Positions 54,036 to 63,788 of a stretch of DNA of 64,000 nucleotides are shown in pieces; positions within the stretch are counted from its first letter, which is position 1, and every line of letters starts with the position of its first letter. Source of the DNA: Chitinophaga polysaccharea (GTDB lineage Bacteria > Bacteroidota > Bacteroidia > Chitinophagales > Chitinophagaceae); contig NZ_VIWO01000001.1 in the NCBI RefSeq assembly GCF_007829335.1, positions 1,054,001 to 1,118,000 of the forward strand, given 5' to 3'. The translations under genes were made by a program, and so were the position numbers. The notes below the pieces were generated by a model that saw only the letters and a program-made list of their open reading frames with translations, ran no database searches and was not told the origin of the DNA.

Positions 54036-54434
54036 TTATTCATACCCGCCCCGGCGCTGCTGTTTTTTCTCTGATAACCGTTTTTTAGACGCTATCCGTT
54101 TCTCCCGGGCGGCTTTGGATGGGCGGGTAGGTACCCGTTTCTTGCGGGGAATCAATGCTTTATTGATGATGTCATTCATTTTGGCAATCACCTCCTGCTT
54201 ATTCCCCAACTGGGTACGCGCTGTTTGCGACTTCACCTGGAGCAGCCCCTCTGCGTTGATACGGTTGGCCAGCTTCTCTGTCAGCACAGTTTTTTGCTCT
54301 TCGGTTAACAAGGCAGATGCCATGATGTTGAAATAGCCCTCTACCATCGTTTCCACCTTATTCACGTTTTGCCCTCCGCTACCACCGCTGCGAGCCGTGC
54401 GAAACGTGATTTCAGTGGTCACATTAATATTCAT
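54036..54434 (-). CDS. arfB: Alternative ribosome-rescue factor ArfB
   Basis: A 132-residue RF-like protein with GGQ at 20-22 (SGGSGGQNVNKVET) and a basic tail (about 98-131, with KKRVPTRPSKAAREKR). The tail enters the empty mRNA channel and the GGQ hydrolyses the stuck peptidyl-tRNA. Length is normal. It is the only gene between the flippase and the lipoprotein, separate from both. Confidence 0.9.
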   Translation of the reverse strand: MNINVTTEITFRTARSGGSGGQNVNKVETMVEGYFNIMASALLTEEQKTVLTEKLANRINAEGLLQVKSQTARTQLGNKQEVIAKMNDIINKALIPRKKRVPTRPSKAAREKRIASKKRLSEKKQQRRGGYE

Positions 54435-54549
54435 TTTAATTTATTTTATAATATAATAAATTGCTTAAGAAAGGCAATTTATTAAAACTACGGCGAAGAT
54501 GCCGTTCTTTTTATGAGAAGAGCGGGACAAATGGGGGCTACAAAAAGCT

Positions 54550-54578
54550 ACAGGTGGCTGAAATGGTTAGCCACCTGT
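54550..54578 (-). terminator. Hairpin downstream of the small lipoprotein gene
   Basis: ACAGGTGGCT (54550-54559) pairs with AGCCACCTGT (54569-54578); on the minus strand AGCTTTTT follows. Confidence 0.75.
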
Positions 54579-54597
54579 AATCGTTTATTTCAGCAGA

Positions 54598-55059
54598 TTA
54601 TAGCTTACAAGGGATGAGGTAAACACCTGTGGAGTCTTTGATAATCGGAGCTGGATTGTCGTTCAGCAACACGTTACTCACCAGCTCCCCACAGCAGCCG
54701 GCCGATTTCGTTTTTACGTCAACTTTGTATTGTATTGCCTTACCGGGTGTGCCAATACGCAACGACTGCGGTCCGCCCGTCATCATGAAAATCATATAGG
54801 CGCGTTTACGCGCAGGGTCAATTATCTGTCTTACCCGCAACAGGGTATCCATCGCGTGGTTTCTCACGCTGTCCAGTGGTATAGTAGCATGGTCTCCATA
54901 AACCAGGTCATGCCCGGTATCGGGATCTACCAGTTTAAAATAAAAGGTCAGCGGGCCATTGTCACATATGATCCCATCGCAGGGGCCTTTATCTTTAGAA
55001 AGACTACAGGAAGAGAAAAGGGCAAGGCTCAAGATAAGCATAGTACAGATACGGGTCAT
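54598..55059 (-). CDS. Lipoprotein of unknown function
   Basis: A 153-residue lipoprotein (lipobox FSSC, Cys18), with several cysteines in the mature part (GPCDGIICDNG, SAGCCGEL, IPCKL). I do not recognise the fold; a small beta domain is likely from alternating strands. It is followed by a terminator at 54550 and stands alone. Confidence 0.65.
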   Translation of the reverse strand: MTRICTMLILSLALFSSCSLSKDKGPCDGIICDNGPLTFYFKLVDPDTGHDLVYGDHATIPLDSVRNHAMDTLLRVRQIIDPARKRAYMIFMMTGGPQSLRIGTPGKAIQYKVDVKTKSAGCCGELVSNVLLNDNPAPIIKDSTGVYLIPCKL

Positions 55060-55153
55060 GCGTAATGATTTTGGTGCTGTTAAACGTTTATTCCCCGCCA
55101 GATGTTACAGATTTAAACGATTTGCTTAATTTTCCGTCGCTAAAAAAGAGTCC

Positions 55154-55606
55154 ATGAGGGTAGTTATACAACGCGTCAGTGCGGCATCTGTTACGGTGGA
55201 GGAAGCGATAACCGGGCAAATTCAGCAAGGCCTGCTGGTATTGCTGGGGATAGAAGATGCCGACACCATGGAAGATATCCAGTGGCTGAGCAGCAAAATC
55301 GTTAACCTCCGCATATTCAACGACGACAACGGGGTAATGAATGTATCCGTAAAAGATATCCATGGCGACATACTCCTGGTGAGCCAGTTTACCTTGCATG
55401 CTTCCACAAAGAAAGGCAACCGGCCTTCGTATATACGTGCCAGTAAGCCGGACGTCGCCATACCATTGTACGAAAAAATGATCGCGCAATTGGAACATGA
55501 TTTGGGTACTACTATCCAGCGGGGTATTTTCGGGGCAGATATGAAAGTGTCGCTGCTCAATGATGGCCCTGTTACCATTATTATTGATTCACATAACCGG
55601 GAATAA
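55154..55606 (+). CDS. dtd: D-aminoacyl-tRNA deacylase
   Basis: A 150-residue DTD with the two active-site motifs SQFTL (77-81) and NDGPVT (136-141, with the Gly-cisPro pair). It removes D-amino acids and glycine from mischarged tRNAs. Start at 55154 fits all homologues. The MazG-like gene begins 39 bases later. Confidence 0.95.
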   Translation: MRVVIQRVSAASVTVEEAITGQIQQGLLVLLGIEDADTMEDIQWLSSKIVNLRIFNDDNGVMNVSVKDIHGDILLVSQFTLHASTKKGNRPSYIRASKPDVAIPLYEKMIAQLEHDLGTTIQRGIFGADMKVSLLNDGPVTIIIDSHNRE

Positions 55607-55645
55607 AAGTTCAATCCGTTATCTTTAATAAATAAAATTCAATCC

Positions 55646-55975
55646 ATGACCATTCAGGAAGCCCAGGAAAAAATTGATAACTGGATCAACACTACGGGTG
55701 TTCGTTACTTCAGTGAACTTACCAACATGGCCATACTTACAGAGGAAGTGGGAGAAGTGGCCCGCATCATGGCCCGCAAATATGGCGATCAGTCGTCAAA
55801 GGAAACGGACAATAAAATGCTGCTGGCCGACGAACTGGCGGATGTAATGTGGGTATTGCTTTGCATCGCCAATCAAACCGGCATTGACATGACCGTAGCC
55901 CTGGAAAAGAATTTCGAGAAGAAAAATATCCGTGATGCACAAAGACATCATAATAACCCTAAACTGAAGTCATAG
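55646..55975 (+). CDS. MazG-like nucleotide pyrophosphohydrolase
   Basis: A 109-residue all-alpha protein with metal-binding EEVGE (33-37) and ADELADVMW (61-69; E63, D66), the ExxE and ExxD pattern of MazG-type NTP pyrophosphatases. It hydrolyses non-canonical nucleoside triphosphates. TATCTTTA lies at 55620-55627 as a near -7 element. Confidence 0.88.
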   Translation: MTIQEAQEKIDNWINTTGVRYFSELTNMAILTEEVGEVARIMARKYGDQSSKETDNKMLLADELADVMWVLLCIANQTGIDMTVALEKNFEKKNIRDAQRHHNNPKLKS

Positions 55976-56019
55976 CCTGCACACTTTTTGTGCTGGCTTC
56001 CAAAAAAAAAATTACTATA

Positions 56020-56961
56020 ATGCAAAAACAGAGTCGGCTGAAAATTATCTGGCACGTGCTAAAGCAGTCTGGTAGCGACTTTATAGACGATAAAGTACTT
56101 AAACTCAGCGCTGCACTGGCTTACTATACCATCTTTTCTGTAGCCCCCATGCTCATTATTATCATCTTTTTATGCGATCTCTTCCTGGGGAGAGATGCCA
56201 TAGAAGGCAATATTTATGGGCAAATACGTGGACTGGTAGGCAGCGAAGCCGCCCTGCAAATACAGGCGATGATAAAAAATGCTTCACTTTCCGGCGATAT
56301 GAGCTGGGCCACCATCGTAGGATTTGTAACCCTGGTGATAGGTGCTACCGGCGTTTTTGCGGAAATCCAGGATTCTATTAACTATATCTGGCGACTGAAA
56401 TCAAAGCCTAAAAAGAATGGGTTGCTGCGGATGATCCTGAACCGGCTCCTCTCCTTCTCCCTGGTAGTCAGCATGGGCTTTATCCTGTTGGTATCGCTGG
56501 CGGTAAATGGGTTGGTGGAGCTATTTTCTTCGTTGGTAGTAAGGCTATTGCCAGGAAAGCTAACTTCCGGTATCCTTTTTTCCCTGGCCGATTTTGTGGT
56601 GCCATTTCTCGTTATCACTACGCTTTTTGCGATCATATTTAAGGTACTGCCCGATGCCCGCATCAAATGGAAAGATGTACGGGTGGGAGCTGTTGCCACG
56701 GCCATTCTGTTTATGCTGGGTAAATTCGCGATCGGATATTACCTCGGCGCCAGCAGGGTAAGCTCTACCTACGGAGCAGCCGGCTCTATTGTGATCATCT
56801 TGCTATGGGTATACTATTCTGCTGCCATCCTGTATTTTGGGGCAGTGTTTACCCGTGTATATGTACAGTATTTCGGTGCCCGGATATACCCTAATGAATA
56901 TGCGGTCTGGATCAAGCAAATAGAAATTCCCCATGAACCTACAACGGTGGAAGAAGGATAA
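56020..56961 (+). CDS. YihY/BrkB-family membrane protein
   Basis: A 313-residue protein with six helices. LSAALAYYTIFSVAPMLIIII and the later YGAAGSIVIILLWVYYSAAILYFGAVFTRVY are family marks. The role is unresolved; it was long misnamed RNase BN. ATG 56020 is preferred over 55990. Confidence 0.87.
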   Translation: MQKQSRLKIIWHVLKQSGSDFIDDKVLKLSAALAYYTIFSVAPMLIIIIFLCDLFLGRDAIEGNIYGQIRGLVGSEAALQIQAMIKNASLSGDMSWATIVGFVTLVIGATGVFAEIQDSINYIWRLKSKPKKNGLLRMILNRLLSFSLVVSMGFILLVSLAVNGLVELFSSLVVRLLPGKLTSGILFSLADFVVPFLVITTLFAIIFKVLPDARIKWKDVRVGAVATAILFMLGKFAIGYYLGASRVSSTYGAAGSIVIILLWVYYSAAILYFGAVFTRVYVQYFGARIYPNEYAVWIKQIEIPHEPTTVEEG

Positions 56962-57027
56962 ATTGCTTGCTGGTCATTTCTTTATAAGTTATTTAATAAT
57001 CGCATACGTATTTTCAAAATTGGCCTT

Positions 57028-57035
57028 TATCTTTG
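57028..57035 (+). promoter_or_regulatory. -7 element (TATCTTTG) of glyS, 7 bases from the start codon
   Basis: TAnnTTTG match; with transcription starting about 7 bases later the mRNA would be nearly leaderless. Confidence 0.4.
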
Positions 57036-57042
57036 CGCCACT

Positions 57043-58470
57043 ATGTCTACAGATCAGAATAAATTCCAGGCGATAATATCGCATTGTAAAGAATATGGTT
57101 TCGTTTTTCCGTCCAGCGAAATTTACGATGGACTCAGCGCTGTATACGACTATGGTCAATATGGGGCTGAACTGAAGAAAAACATTAAGGATTACTGGTG
57201 GAAAAGCATGACCCAGCTGCACGAAGATATCGTAGGGATCGATGCGGCCATCTTCATGCATCCTACCACCTGGAAGGCATCCGGGCACGTGGATAACTTC
57301 AGCGATCCTATGATCGATAACAAGGATAGCAATAAACGCTACCGGGTAGATCACCTCATAGAAGGATATGCGGAAACTTTACCTGAAGAAGCCGGAAATG
57401 CACTCCTGGCACAAATGGATGAACTGCTGAAAGAAAATGACTTCGCAGGGCTCAAAGCATTAATTGAGAATAATAAAATAAAATGCGGCATCAGCGGTAC
57501 CGTTAACTGGACGGATGTCCGCCAGTTTAACCTGATGTTCTCTACCCAGCTGGGTAGCGTTACCGACGAAGCCAACGAAATATACCTGCGCCCGGAAACA
57601 GCCCAGGGTATTTTCGTTAACTTCCTCAATGTACAGAAAACAGGTAGAATGAAAGTGCCTTTCGGCATTGCGCAAATTGGTAAGGCTTTCAGAAATGAAA
57701 TCGTAGCCCGCCAGTTTATTTTCCGTATGCGCGAATTTGAGCAAATGGAAATGCAGTTCTTCGTACGCCCTGGCACACAAAAAGAATGGTACGAGAAATG
57801 GAAAGAAGAACGTATGCAATGGCACCTGAGCCTGGGCACCGATCCTGCTAAATATCATTTCAAAGATCACGTGAAATTAGCGCACTACGCCGATGCTGCC
57901 GTGGATATTGAGTATGAATTTCCATTCGGTTTCAAGGAAGTGGAAGGTATCCACTCCCGTGGCGATTTTGACCTGAAGCAACACCAGGAATACAGCAAGA
58001 AGAAAATTCAGTACTTCGATACAGAAATCAATCAGAACTACGTACCCTATGTGATAGAAACCTCTATCGGATTGGATCGTATGTTCCTGCTCACTATCTG
58101 TAATGCATATGCAGAAGAAGACCTGAGTACTGCAGATAAACAAGATAGCCGCGTGGTATTACGCCTCCCGGCTAAATTAGCTCCTATCAAACTGGCTATC
58201 TTCCCGCTTACCAAAAAAGATGGTTTACCGGAAGTTGCGCGTGCGCTGATGAATGAATGTAAATCAGCCTTCCATTGCTTCTACGAAGAAAAAGATGCCA
58301 TTGGAAAACGTTACCGCCGCCAGGATGCCATTGGTACGCCGTTCTGCGTAACGATCGATCACCAGACGAAAGAAGACGGTATGGTTACCATCCGTCACCG
58401 CGACAGCATGGAGCAGGAACGTATCCCGCTCACTGCCGTGAAACAATTGGTGCTGGATAAAATCCAGTAA
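57043..58470 (+). CDS. glyS: Glycyl-tRNA synthetase, single-chain type
   Basis: A 475-residue class II enzyme of the alpha2 (eukaryote-like) type. Motif 2 is GIAQIGKAFRNEI, motif 3 IGLDRMFLLTI; the C-terminal anticodon-binding domain begins around LAPIKLAIFPL. It charges tRNA(Gly). Length is normal. Closed by the terminator at 58481. The dtd gene lies 1.4 kb upstream. Confidence 0.96.
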   Translation: MSTDQNKFQAIISHCKEYGFVFPSSEIYDGLSAVYDYGQYGAELKKNIKDYWWKSMTQLHEDIVGIDAAIFMHPTTWKASGHVDNFSDPMIDNKDSNKRYRVDHLIEGYAETLPEEAGNALLAQMDELLKENDFAGLKALIENNKIKCGISGTVNWTDVRQFNLMFSTQLGSVTDEANEIYLRPETAQGIFVNFLNVQKTGRMKVPFGIAQIGKAFRNEIVARQFIFRMREFEQMEMQFFVRPGTQKEWYEKWKEERMQWHLSLGTDPAKYHFKDHVKLAHYADAAVDIEYEFPFGFKEVEGIHSRGDFDLKQHQEYSKKKIQYFDTEINQNYVPYVIETSIGLDRMFLLTICNAYAEEDLSTADKQDSRVVLRLPAKLAPIKLAIFPLTKKDGLPEVARALMNECKSAFHCFYEEKDAIGKRYRRQDAIGTPFCVTIDHQTKEDGMVTIRHRDSMEQERIPLTAVKQLVLDKIQ

Positions 58471-58480
58471 TAATTTATCC

Positions 58481-58530
58481 GGGCTATGACTGTTTTAGTA
58501 AGTATTACTGCCACTGTCATAGCCCTTTTT
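58481..58530 (+). terminator. Terminator of glyS
   Basis: GGGCTATGAC (58481-58490) pairs with GTCATAGCCC (58516-58525), followed by TTTTT. Confidence 0.82.
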
Positions 58531-58584
58531 ATGTCCGGTATGGTCGTTGTTGGCTACACCCGGGGGAGAATTGGGTAGCCGCTT

Positions 58585-59304
58585 TTAGCCATATAACTCC
58601 TGGTGTATATCGTGCCGGTCGTAGCCCATGGCCTGGATACGTTGCTTGGCCTCGTCTATCATGGCTTTCCAGCCACAAAGGAAAAAATTGGCTGGGCGTT
58701 TATCCTGGAGCATTTCCTCGTAAATAGCGTGTACATAGCCTTTTCGGCCGGCCCAGTTTTCCTCGCGCGATAAAGTAGGGATATAATTAAAGCCCGGAAG
58801 ATCCTGCGCCAGCTGCTTCATTTCTTCTGCATACAACAGGTCGTGTGCATACCGGACGCCAAAAATGAGGTGTATAGGCTGATGCGGCACCGCGTGCTCG
58901 TGGATATAGCGGGCCATCGACCGGAATGGCGCAATGCCGGTTCCGGTACAAATCAGGAATAATTCCTTATCTAACGGTTGCGGGAGTACGAAAACTCCCT
59001 GCGGCCCTCTCAGCAATAATTCGCTGCCTACTTTTATTTCGTTAAACAGGTAAGTACTCCCCGCTCCTCCTTCCAGCAATACGATCACCAGTTCGAAGGT
59101 ATTGGTACCATCAGGATGGGAGGCGATAGAATAGCTACGCCAGCGTTTGTTCTTTTTCTCATGTATGGGAAGGTCCAATGTCACAAATTGCCCCGGTTTG
59201 AAGTCGAACCGGTCCATGTCCGGCACCTGTATCCAAAAGCGACGGGTATTGTGGGTTTCGTCTATCAGTTTTGTAACGATGCCGGTGTGCCAGAGGTCCA
59301 ACAT
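58585..59304 (-). CDS. Ferredoxin-NADP reductase-like flavoprotein
   Basis: A 239-residue FAD/NAD(P)H oxidoreductase. FAD-binding RSYSIAS (56-62), pyridine-nucleotide block CTGTGIAPFRSM, and a late FLCGWKAMIDEAKQ. No iron-sulfur cluster. It probably passes electrons between NADPH and ferredoxin or flavodoxin. Confidence 0.85.
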   Translation of the reverse strand: MLDLWHTGIVTKLIDETHNTRRFWIQVPDMDRFDFKPGQFVTLDLPIHEKKNKRWRSYSIASHPDGTNTFELVIVLLEGGAGSTYLFNEIKVGSELLLRGPQGVFVLPQPLDKELFLICTGTGIAPFRSMARYIHEHAVPHQPIHLIFGVRYAHDLLYAEEMKQLAQDLPGFNYIPTLSREENWAGRKGYVHAIYEEMLQDKRPANFFLCGWKAMIDEAKQRIQAMGYDRHDIHQELYG

Positions 59305-59432
59305 GGGGATTGCGTTTTTGGTCCTTATGAATATAGTTAAATTTTTGCATTTTATATAGCTGCCCGGGGCTTATTTACGGTCGGGCATTCAAATATCTCC
59401 CTCATCAAATATTAAAATCGGTAAATCTTCTT

Positions 59433-59440
59433 TACCTTTG
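59433..59440 (+). promoter_or_regulatory. -7 element (TACCTTTG) of mfd, 8 bases from the start codon
   Basis: Exact TAnnTTTG match directly before the ATG, implying a nearly leaderless mRNA; no -33 TTTG. Confidence 0.4.
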
Positions 59441-59448
59441 CATTCTTC

Positions 59449-62400
59449 ATGAATTTACAGGCTGTATTACAACTATTTCAACGTGATGCTCGCCTGCAGT
59501 CGCTGGTGAAGGGGATACAATCACCCACCCCACAATACTTTCAGCTTTCTTCCATTAGTGGAAGTGCAATAAACTTTGTGGCAGTAAGCACCTGGGCGCA
59601 TGCAGATGCGAACCATCTCTTCATCTTAAACGATAAAGAGGAGGCAGCCTATTTCCACAACGATCTGGAACAACTCAGCCAGGCACTCGATATTTTTTAC
59701 TTCCCGGACTCTTTCAAGAAAGCAGGTCAGTTTCACGAAATCAACAGCAGCCACAGCATGCTGCGTACAGAAGCCCTCATGAAACTTTCCGGGGATGCCG
59801 TTCATAAAAAGATATTGGTTACCTACCCGGAAGCCCTCTGGGAAAAGGTGGCTGGCAACAAAGCCTTCAATGCCAACATGGTGCAGCTGAAGGTGGGCGA
59901 TATGCTGAAAGTGGATCCATTGCTGGACCAGCTGGTCTCCTGGGGATTCCATGCCACCGATTTTGTGTACGAACCAGGGCAGTATGCTGTAAGAGGAGGT
60001 ATCCTGGATATCTACTCCTTTGGTAACGAAAAACCATATCGTATTGAATTATTTGGAGAAGATATCGACTCTATACGCCTGTTTGATCCGGAATCCCAGC
60101 TGAGTGAACGCAAGCTCACCCAGGTGACCCTGATCGCCAACATGGACACCCATGGCTCCGTCACCGACCACGGGAAAATGTCGCTTTCTTCCTTTTTACC
60201 CGATAACACCGTTGTATGGATCAAAGACCCCGCCTATGTGCAGGGTGTTATTGAGCAAATGGAACAGCGCCTGGACGATTTCCTGCTGACCGGCCAAAAG
60301 GTAAGGATTGACGAAGATGAGGAAATGGTGCTGAAAGAAGATGACTTCGTAAAAGCCGCTCCCTTACTGCAACAGCTCTTACAAAAACCTACAATCGTTT
60401 TTGGTAACAAAGACTGGTTAACGGAACAGGGACACACGCCCACGCTTATTTCTTTTGATACCCAGGAACAGCCGGTGTTTAACCGCCAGTTTGACCTGTT
60501 GATCAAAGACCTGGGCAAGCATAACAGCAATAAATATTCGCTCTTTATATTCGCAGATAACCCCCGCCAGCTTGAACGCCTGCGGAGTATTTTCGAAGAC
60601 CTCAAAGCCGATTTTGTATTCTTTCCCATCCCGGTAGCTATCAGCAGTGGTTTTATCGATCATTCACTGAAATTGGTTTGTTATACAGATCACCAGATTT
60701 TCCAACGTTTCCACAAATACAAGGTAAAGCAAGCCTACAACAAGAATAAGGCGATTACCATGAAAACCTTGCGGGAACTGCAGTCGGGCGACTTTGTAAC
60801 GCATATCGACCACGGTGTGGGGATGTACAGTGGCCTGCAGAAAATTGAGGTGGGCGGTAAAATGCAGGAAGCTATCCGCATTATTTACAAGAACAACGAC
60901 CTGTTGTATGTAAATATTAACTCCCTGCACAAAATCAGTAAATATACCGGTAAGGAAGGCGTAGAGCCTAAAGTGAATAAACTGGGCAGCGATGCCTGGG
61001 ATAAGCTAAAGGAAAAAGCCAAAACACAGGTAAAAGATATTGCCAAAGACCTGATACAGCTATACGCTGTACGCAAGGCCCAGCAAGGATTTGCACATAC
61101 GCCGGATACTTATCTCCAAACAGAGCTGGAAGCATCTTTTATTTATGAAGATACCCCGGATCAAAGCAAGGCTACTGCTGATGTAAAGCGCGATATGGAA
61201 TCGCCGGCACCTATGGACAGGCTGGTATGTGGTGATGTGGGCTTCGGTAAAACAGAAGTGGCTATCCGCGCTGCGTTTAAGTCTATTGTAGATGGTAAAC
61301 AGGCTGCCGTACTGGTGCCCACTACCATCCTGGCGTTTCAGCACTACAAAACATTTGCAGATCGTCTCAAAGATTTCCCTTGCACGGTAGACTACCTCAA
61401 CAGGTTCAAATCTTCCAAAGAGAAAAAAGAAACGCTCAAACGTTTAGAAGAAGGTAAGATAGATATCATCATCGGTACACATGCCTTGCTGAGCAAGGAT
61501 GTAAAGTTCAAAGACCTCGGCGTACTGGTGGTGGATGAAGAACAAAAATTCGGTGTTTCTGCCAAGGAAAAACTGAAACAACTGAAGCAAAATGTAGATA
61601 CGCTTACCCTAACGGCAACGCCTATCCCAAGAACGTTGCAGTTTTCGCTGATGGGCGCCCGCGACCTTTCTGTGATTAACACGCCGCCGCCTAACCGCCA
61701 GGCGATTGAAACAGAAGTACAGGTATTTAACCAGGACCTCATCCGCGATGCCATTTATTTCGAAGCAGAAAGAGGTGGCCAGGTGTATTTTATCCACAAC
61801 CGGGTAAAAGGTCTGAAAGAAATGGCCGGCCTCATTCAGGGCCTTTGCCCCGACCTGTCGATCGCTACAGCACATGGGCAACTTGAAGGGCATCAGCTGG
61901 AAGAAGTTATTCTCGACTTTATAGACCGTAAATACGATGTATTGGTATGTACCAATATCGTAGAAAGCGGGGTGGATATTCCCAACGCCAACACTATCAT
62001 CATTAATAATGCGCACCATTTTGGATTGAGTGACCTGCACCAGTTACGTGGCCGTGTAGGCCGCAGTAATAAAAAGGCATTCTGCTATCTGTTGGCGCCT
62101 CCTATGAGTACGCTGACGTCCGACAGCCGTAAACGCCTGCAAACGCTTGAACAGCACAGTGAGCTGGGAAGCGGCTTCCAGATTGCCATGCGCGACCTGG
62201 ATATTCGCGGCGCCGGTAACCTGCTGGGTGGAGAACAAAGCGGCTTCATGGCGGAAATAGGCTTCGATATGTACCAGAAAATCCTGGATGAAGCCATCCG
62301 CGAACTGAAACAAAATGAATTCCGCGACCTCTTTAAAGATCAGCTGGAGCAAAAGAAAGACTTCGTCAGCGACTGTACCATCGATACCGACCTGGAAATA

Positions 62401-62826
62401 CTCATCCCGGATACTTATATAGAAAGTATCCAGGAACGTTTAAACCTCTACCAGGAACTGGACAATACAATGGAAGAAGGCAAACTGCAAGCCTTTGCCA
62501 ATGAACTCGTTGACCGGTTTGGTCCAATGCCGGATCCGGTAAAAGACCTGCTCACTACCATTCGCTGCCGCTGGATGGCAATACAGCTGGGCTTCGAGAA
62601 GATGATGCTGAAAGAAGAAAACCTGCGTTGCTATTTTATCAATAACCCTGATTCTCCTTATTTCGAGTCGCCTACGTTCAATCATATATTAACGTATATC
62701 CAAACCCGTACGAACAATGCCAAACTCAAACAGGTGGGCAAAAACTTCATGCTGGTAGCTTCCCGCATACGTAATATGAATGATTTACATGACTTCCTCA
62801 AAGCAATGACCGACAGCCGTCAATAG
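59449..62826 (+). CDS. mfd: Transcription-repair coupling factor
   Basis: A 1125-residue Mfd. UvrB-homology region at the N-terminus, RNA-polymerase-interaction domain (about 440-520, with GDFVTHIDHGVGMYSGL), Walker A DVGFGKTEV at about 595, DEEQ at 696-699, LTATPIPRTL and a RecG-like C-terminal helicase lobe, followed by the D7 domain. It removes stalled RNA polymerase at lesions and recruits UvrA. Confidence 0.96.
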   Translation: MNLQAVLQLFQRDARLQSLVKGIQSPTPQYFQLSSISGSAINFVAVSTWAHADANHLFILNDKEEAAYFHNDLEQLSQALDIFYFPDSFKKAGQFHEINSSHSMLRTEALMKLSGDAVHKKILVTYPEALWEKVAGNKAFNANMVQLKVGDMLKVDPLLDQLVSWGFHATDFVYEPGQYAVRGGILDIYSFGNEKPYRIELFGEDIDSIRLFDPESQLSERKLTQVTLIANMDTHGSVTDHGKMSLSSFLPDNTVVWIKDPAYVQGVIEQMEQRLDDFLLTGQKVRIDEDEEMVLKEDDFVKAAPLLQQLLQKPTIVFGNKDWLTEQGHTPTLISFDTQEQPVFNRQFDLLIKDLGKHNSNKYSLFIFADNPRQLERLRSIFEDLKADFVFFPIPVAISSGFIDHSLKLVCYTDHQIFQRFHKYKVKQAYNKNKAITMKTLRELQSGDFVTHIDHGVGMYSGLQKIEVGGKMQEAIRIIYKNNDLLYVNINSLHKISKYTGKEGVEPKVNKLGSDAWDKLKEKAKTQVKDIAKDLIQLYAVRKAQQGFAHTPDTYLQTELEASFIYEDTPDQSKATADVKRDMESPAPMDRLVCGDVGFGKTEVAIRAAFKSIVDGKQAAVLVPTTILAFQHYKTFADRLKDFPCTVDYLNRFKSSKEKKETLKRLEEGKIDIIIGTHALLSKDVKFKDLGVLVVDEEQKFGVSAKEKLKQLKQNVDTLTLTATPIPRTLQFSLMGARDLSVINTPPPNRQAIETEVQVFNQDLIRDAIYFEAERGGQVYFIHNRVKGLKEMAGLIQGLCPDLSIATAHGQLEGHQLEEVILDFIDRKYDVLVCTNIVESGVDIPNANTIIINNAHHFGLSDLHQLRGRVGRSNKKAFCYLLAPPMSTLTSDSRKRLQTLEQHSELGSGFQIAMRDLDIRGAGNLLGGEQSGFMAEIGFDMYQKILDEAIRELKQNEFRDLFKDQLEQKKDFVSDCTIDTDLEILIPDTYIESIQERLNLYQELDNTMEEGKLQAFANELVDRFGPMPDPVKDLLTTIRCRWMAIQLGFEKMMLKEENLRCYFINNPDSPYFESPTFNHILTYIQTRTNNAKLKQVGKNFMLVASRIRNMNDLHDFLKAMTDSRQ

Positions 62827-63011
62827 TTTCCTGTAACATTATTTTATCATAACCGTTTCATTTATATAATGAAATGTATGATGCTATTCCTGTAAATGTG
62901 CATTAACAAAATTTTAAGAAGTGCTATTATGAAATCGCTTTCACCTGCAGCATCATGATGGCGTAATTAACAACAAACAATATTTTTTTAAACAATAGAA
63001 AACATCGACAC

Positions 63012-63713
63012 ATGAAAAAGGTAATGTTATTAGCAGCGGGATTATTTTTTGCTTTAGGCGGCGCTTTTGCCCAGCAGGCAGACAAACAACCAGTAAAGAA
63101 AATTGAAGTCAACGGCACTTCTGAAATAGAAATAACACCCGACGAAATTTATTTCAACATCTCATTGCGCGAATACATGAAAGGCAAGAATAAAGTAGAT
63201 ATCTCTACTTTAGAAAAACAATTACAGAAAGCTGTTTCAGACGCAGGTATTCCCAAAGGCGACCTTACCGTAGAAAATGTGTATGGTAACAACTTCGAGG
63301 TATTGCGTAAAAAGAAAGATCCAACCGAGTTTATGGCGCGTAAACAGTATCGCCTTAAATTGACGAAGCTCGACAAAATCAATGAGATCCTCGGTGCAGT
63401 AGATGCAGAAGGTATTGAAAACACCAGGATTGCCTCTTTCTCTTCCAGCAAAATGGAAGCTTATCGCAAGGAAGTAAAAATTAAGGCTTTGCAGGCTGCA
63501 AAAGATAAAGCGGAGTATATGCTGGCAGCTATCGGTAACAAAGTAGATGGTGTTATCGAAATCCAGGAAATGAATACGGATAACTACTCCGATGTTCGCC
63601 CGGTAATGTACATGGCTAAATCCAGTATGGCTGGCGAAGAAGCAGCTTCAGATGTGGAAGTAAAAACTATTAAGATCCGCGCAGAAGTAAGAGCAGTATT
63701 CGGTATCAAATAA
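63012..63713 (+). CDS. SIMPL-domain (DUF541) exported protein
   Basis: A 233-residue protein with a signal peptide (ending GGAFAQ, about residue 20) and one SIMPL domain (about 32-230), with KIEVNGTSEIEITPDEIYFN near the start. SIMPL proteins form ring-like periplasmic assemblies; the function is not well known. Closed by a 29-bp hairpin. Confidence 0.85.
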   Translation: MKKVMLLAAGLFFALGGAFAQQADKQPVKKIEVNGTSEIEITPDEIYFNISLREYMKGKNKVDISTLEKQLQKAVSDAGIPKGDLTVENVYGNNFEVLRKKKDPTEFMARKQYRLKLTKLDKINEILGAVDAEGIENTRIASFSSSKMEAYRKEVKIKALQAAKDKAEYMLAAIGNKVDGVIEIQEMNTDNYSDVRPVMYMAKSSMAGEEAASDVEVKTIKIRAEVRAVFGIK

Positions 63714-63719
63714 ATAATC

Positions 63720-63779
63720 ACACAACATAAAGAGAAAGCCCCCGCAGACATCTGCGGGGGCTTTCTCTTTATGTTGTGT
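63720..63779. terminator. 29-bp perfect bidirectional hairpin between the SIMPL gene and the receptor gene
   Basis: Every base of 63720-63748 pairs with 63751-63779; the loop is only CA on paper. The core AGCCCCCGCAGA/TCTGCGGGGGCT is GC-rich and flanked by AAAGAGAAA and TTTCTCTTT, so it can end transcripts from both sides. Confidence 0.85.
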
Positions 63780-63788
63780 AGGTTTCTC

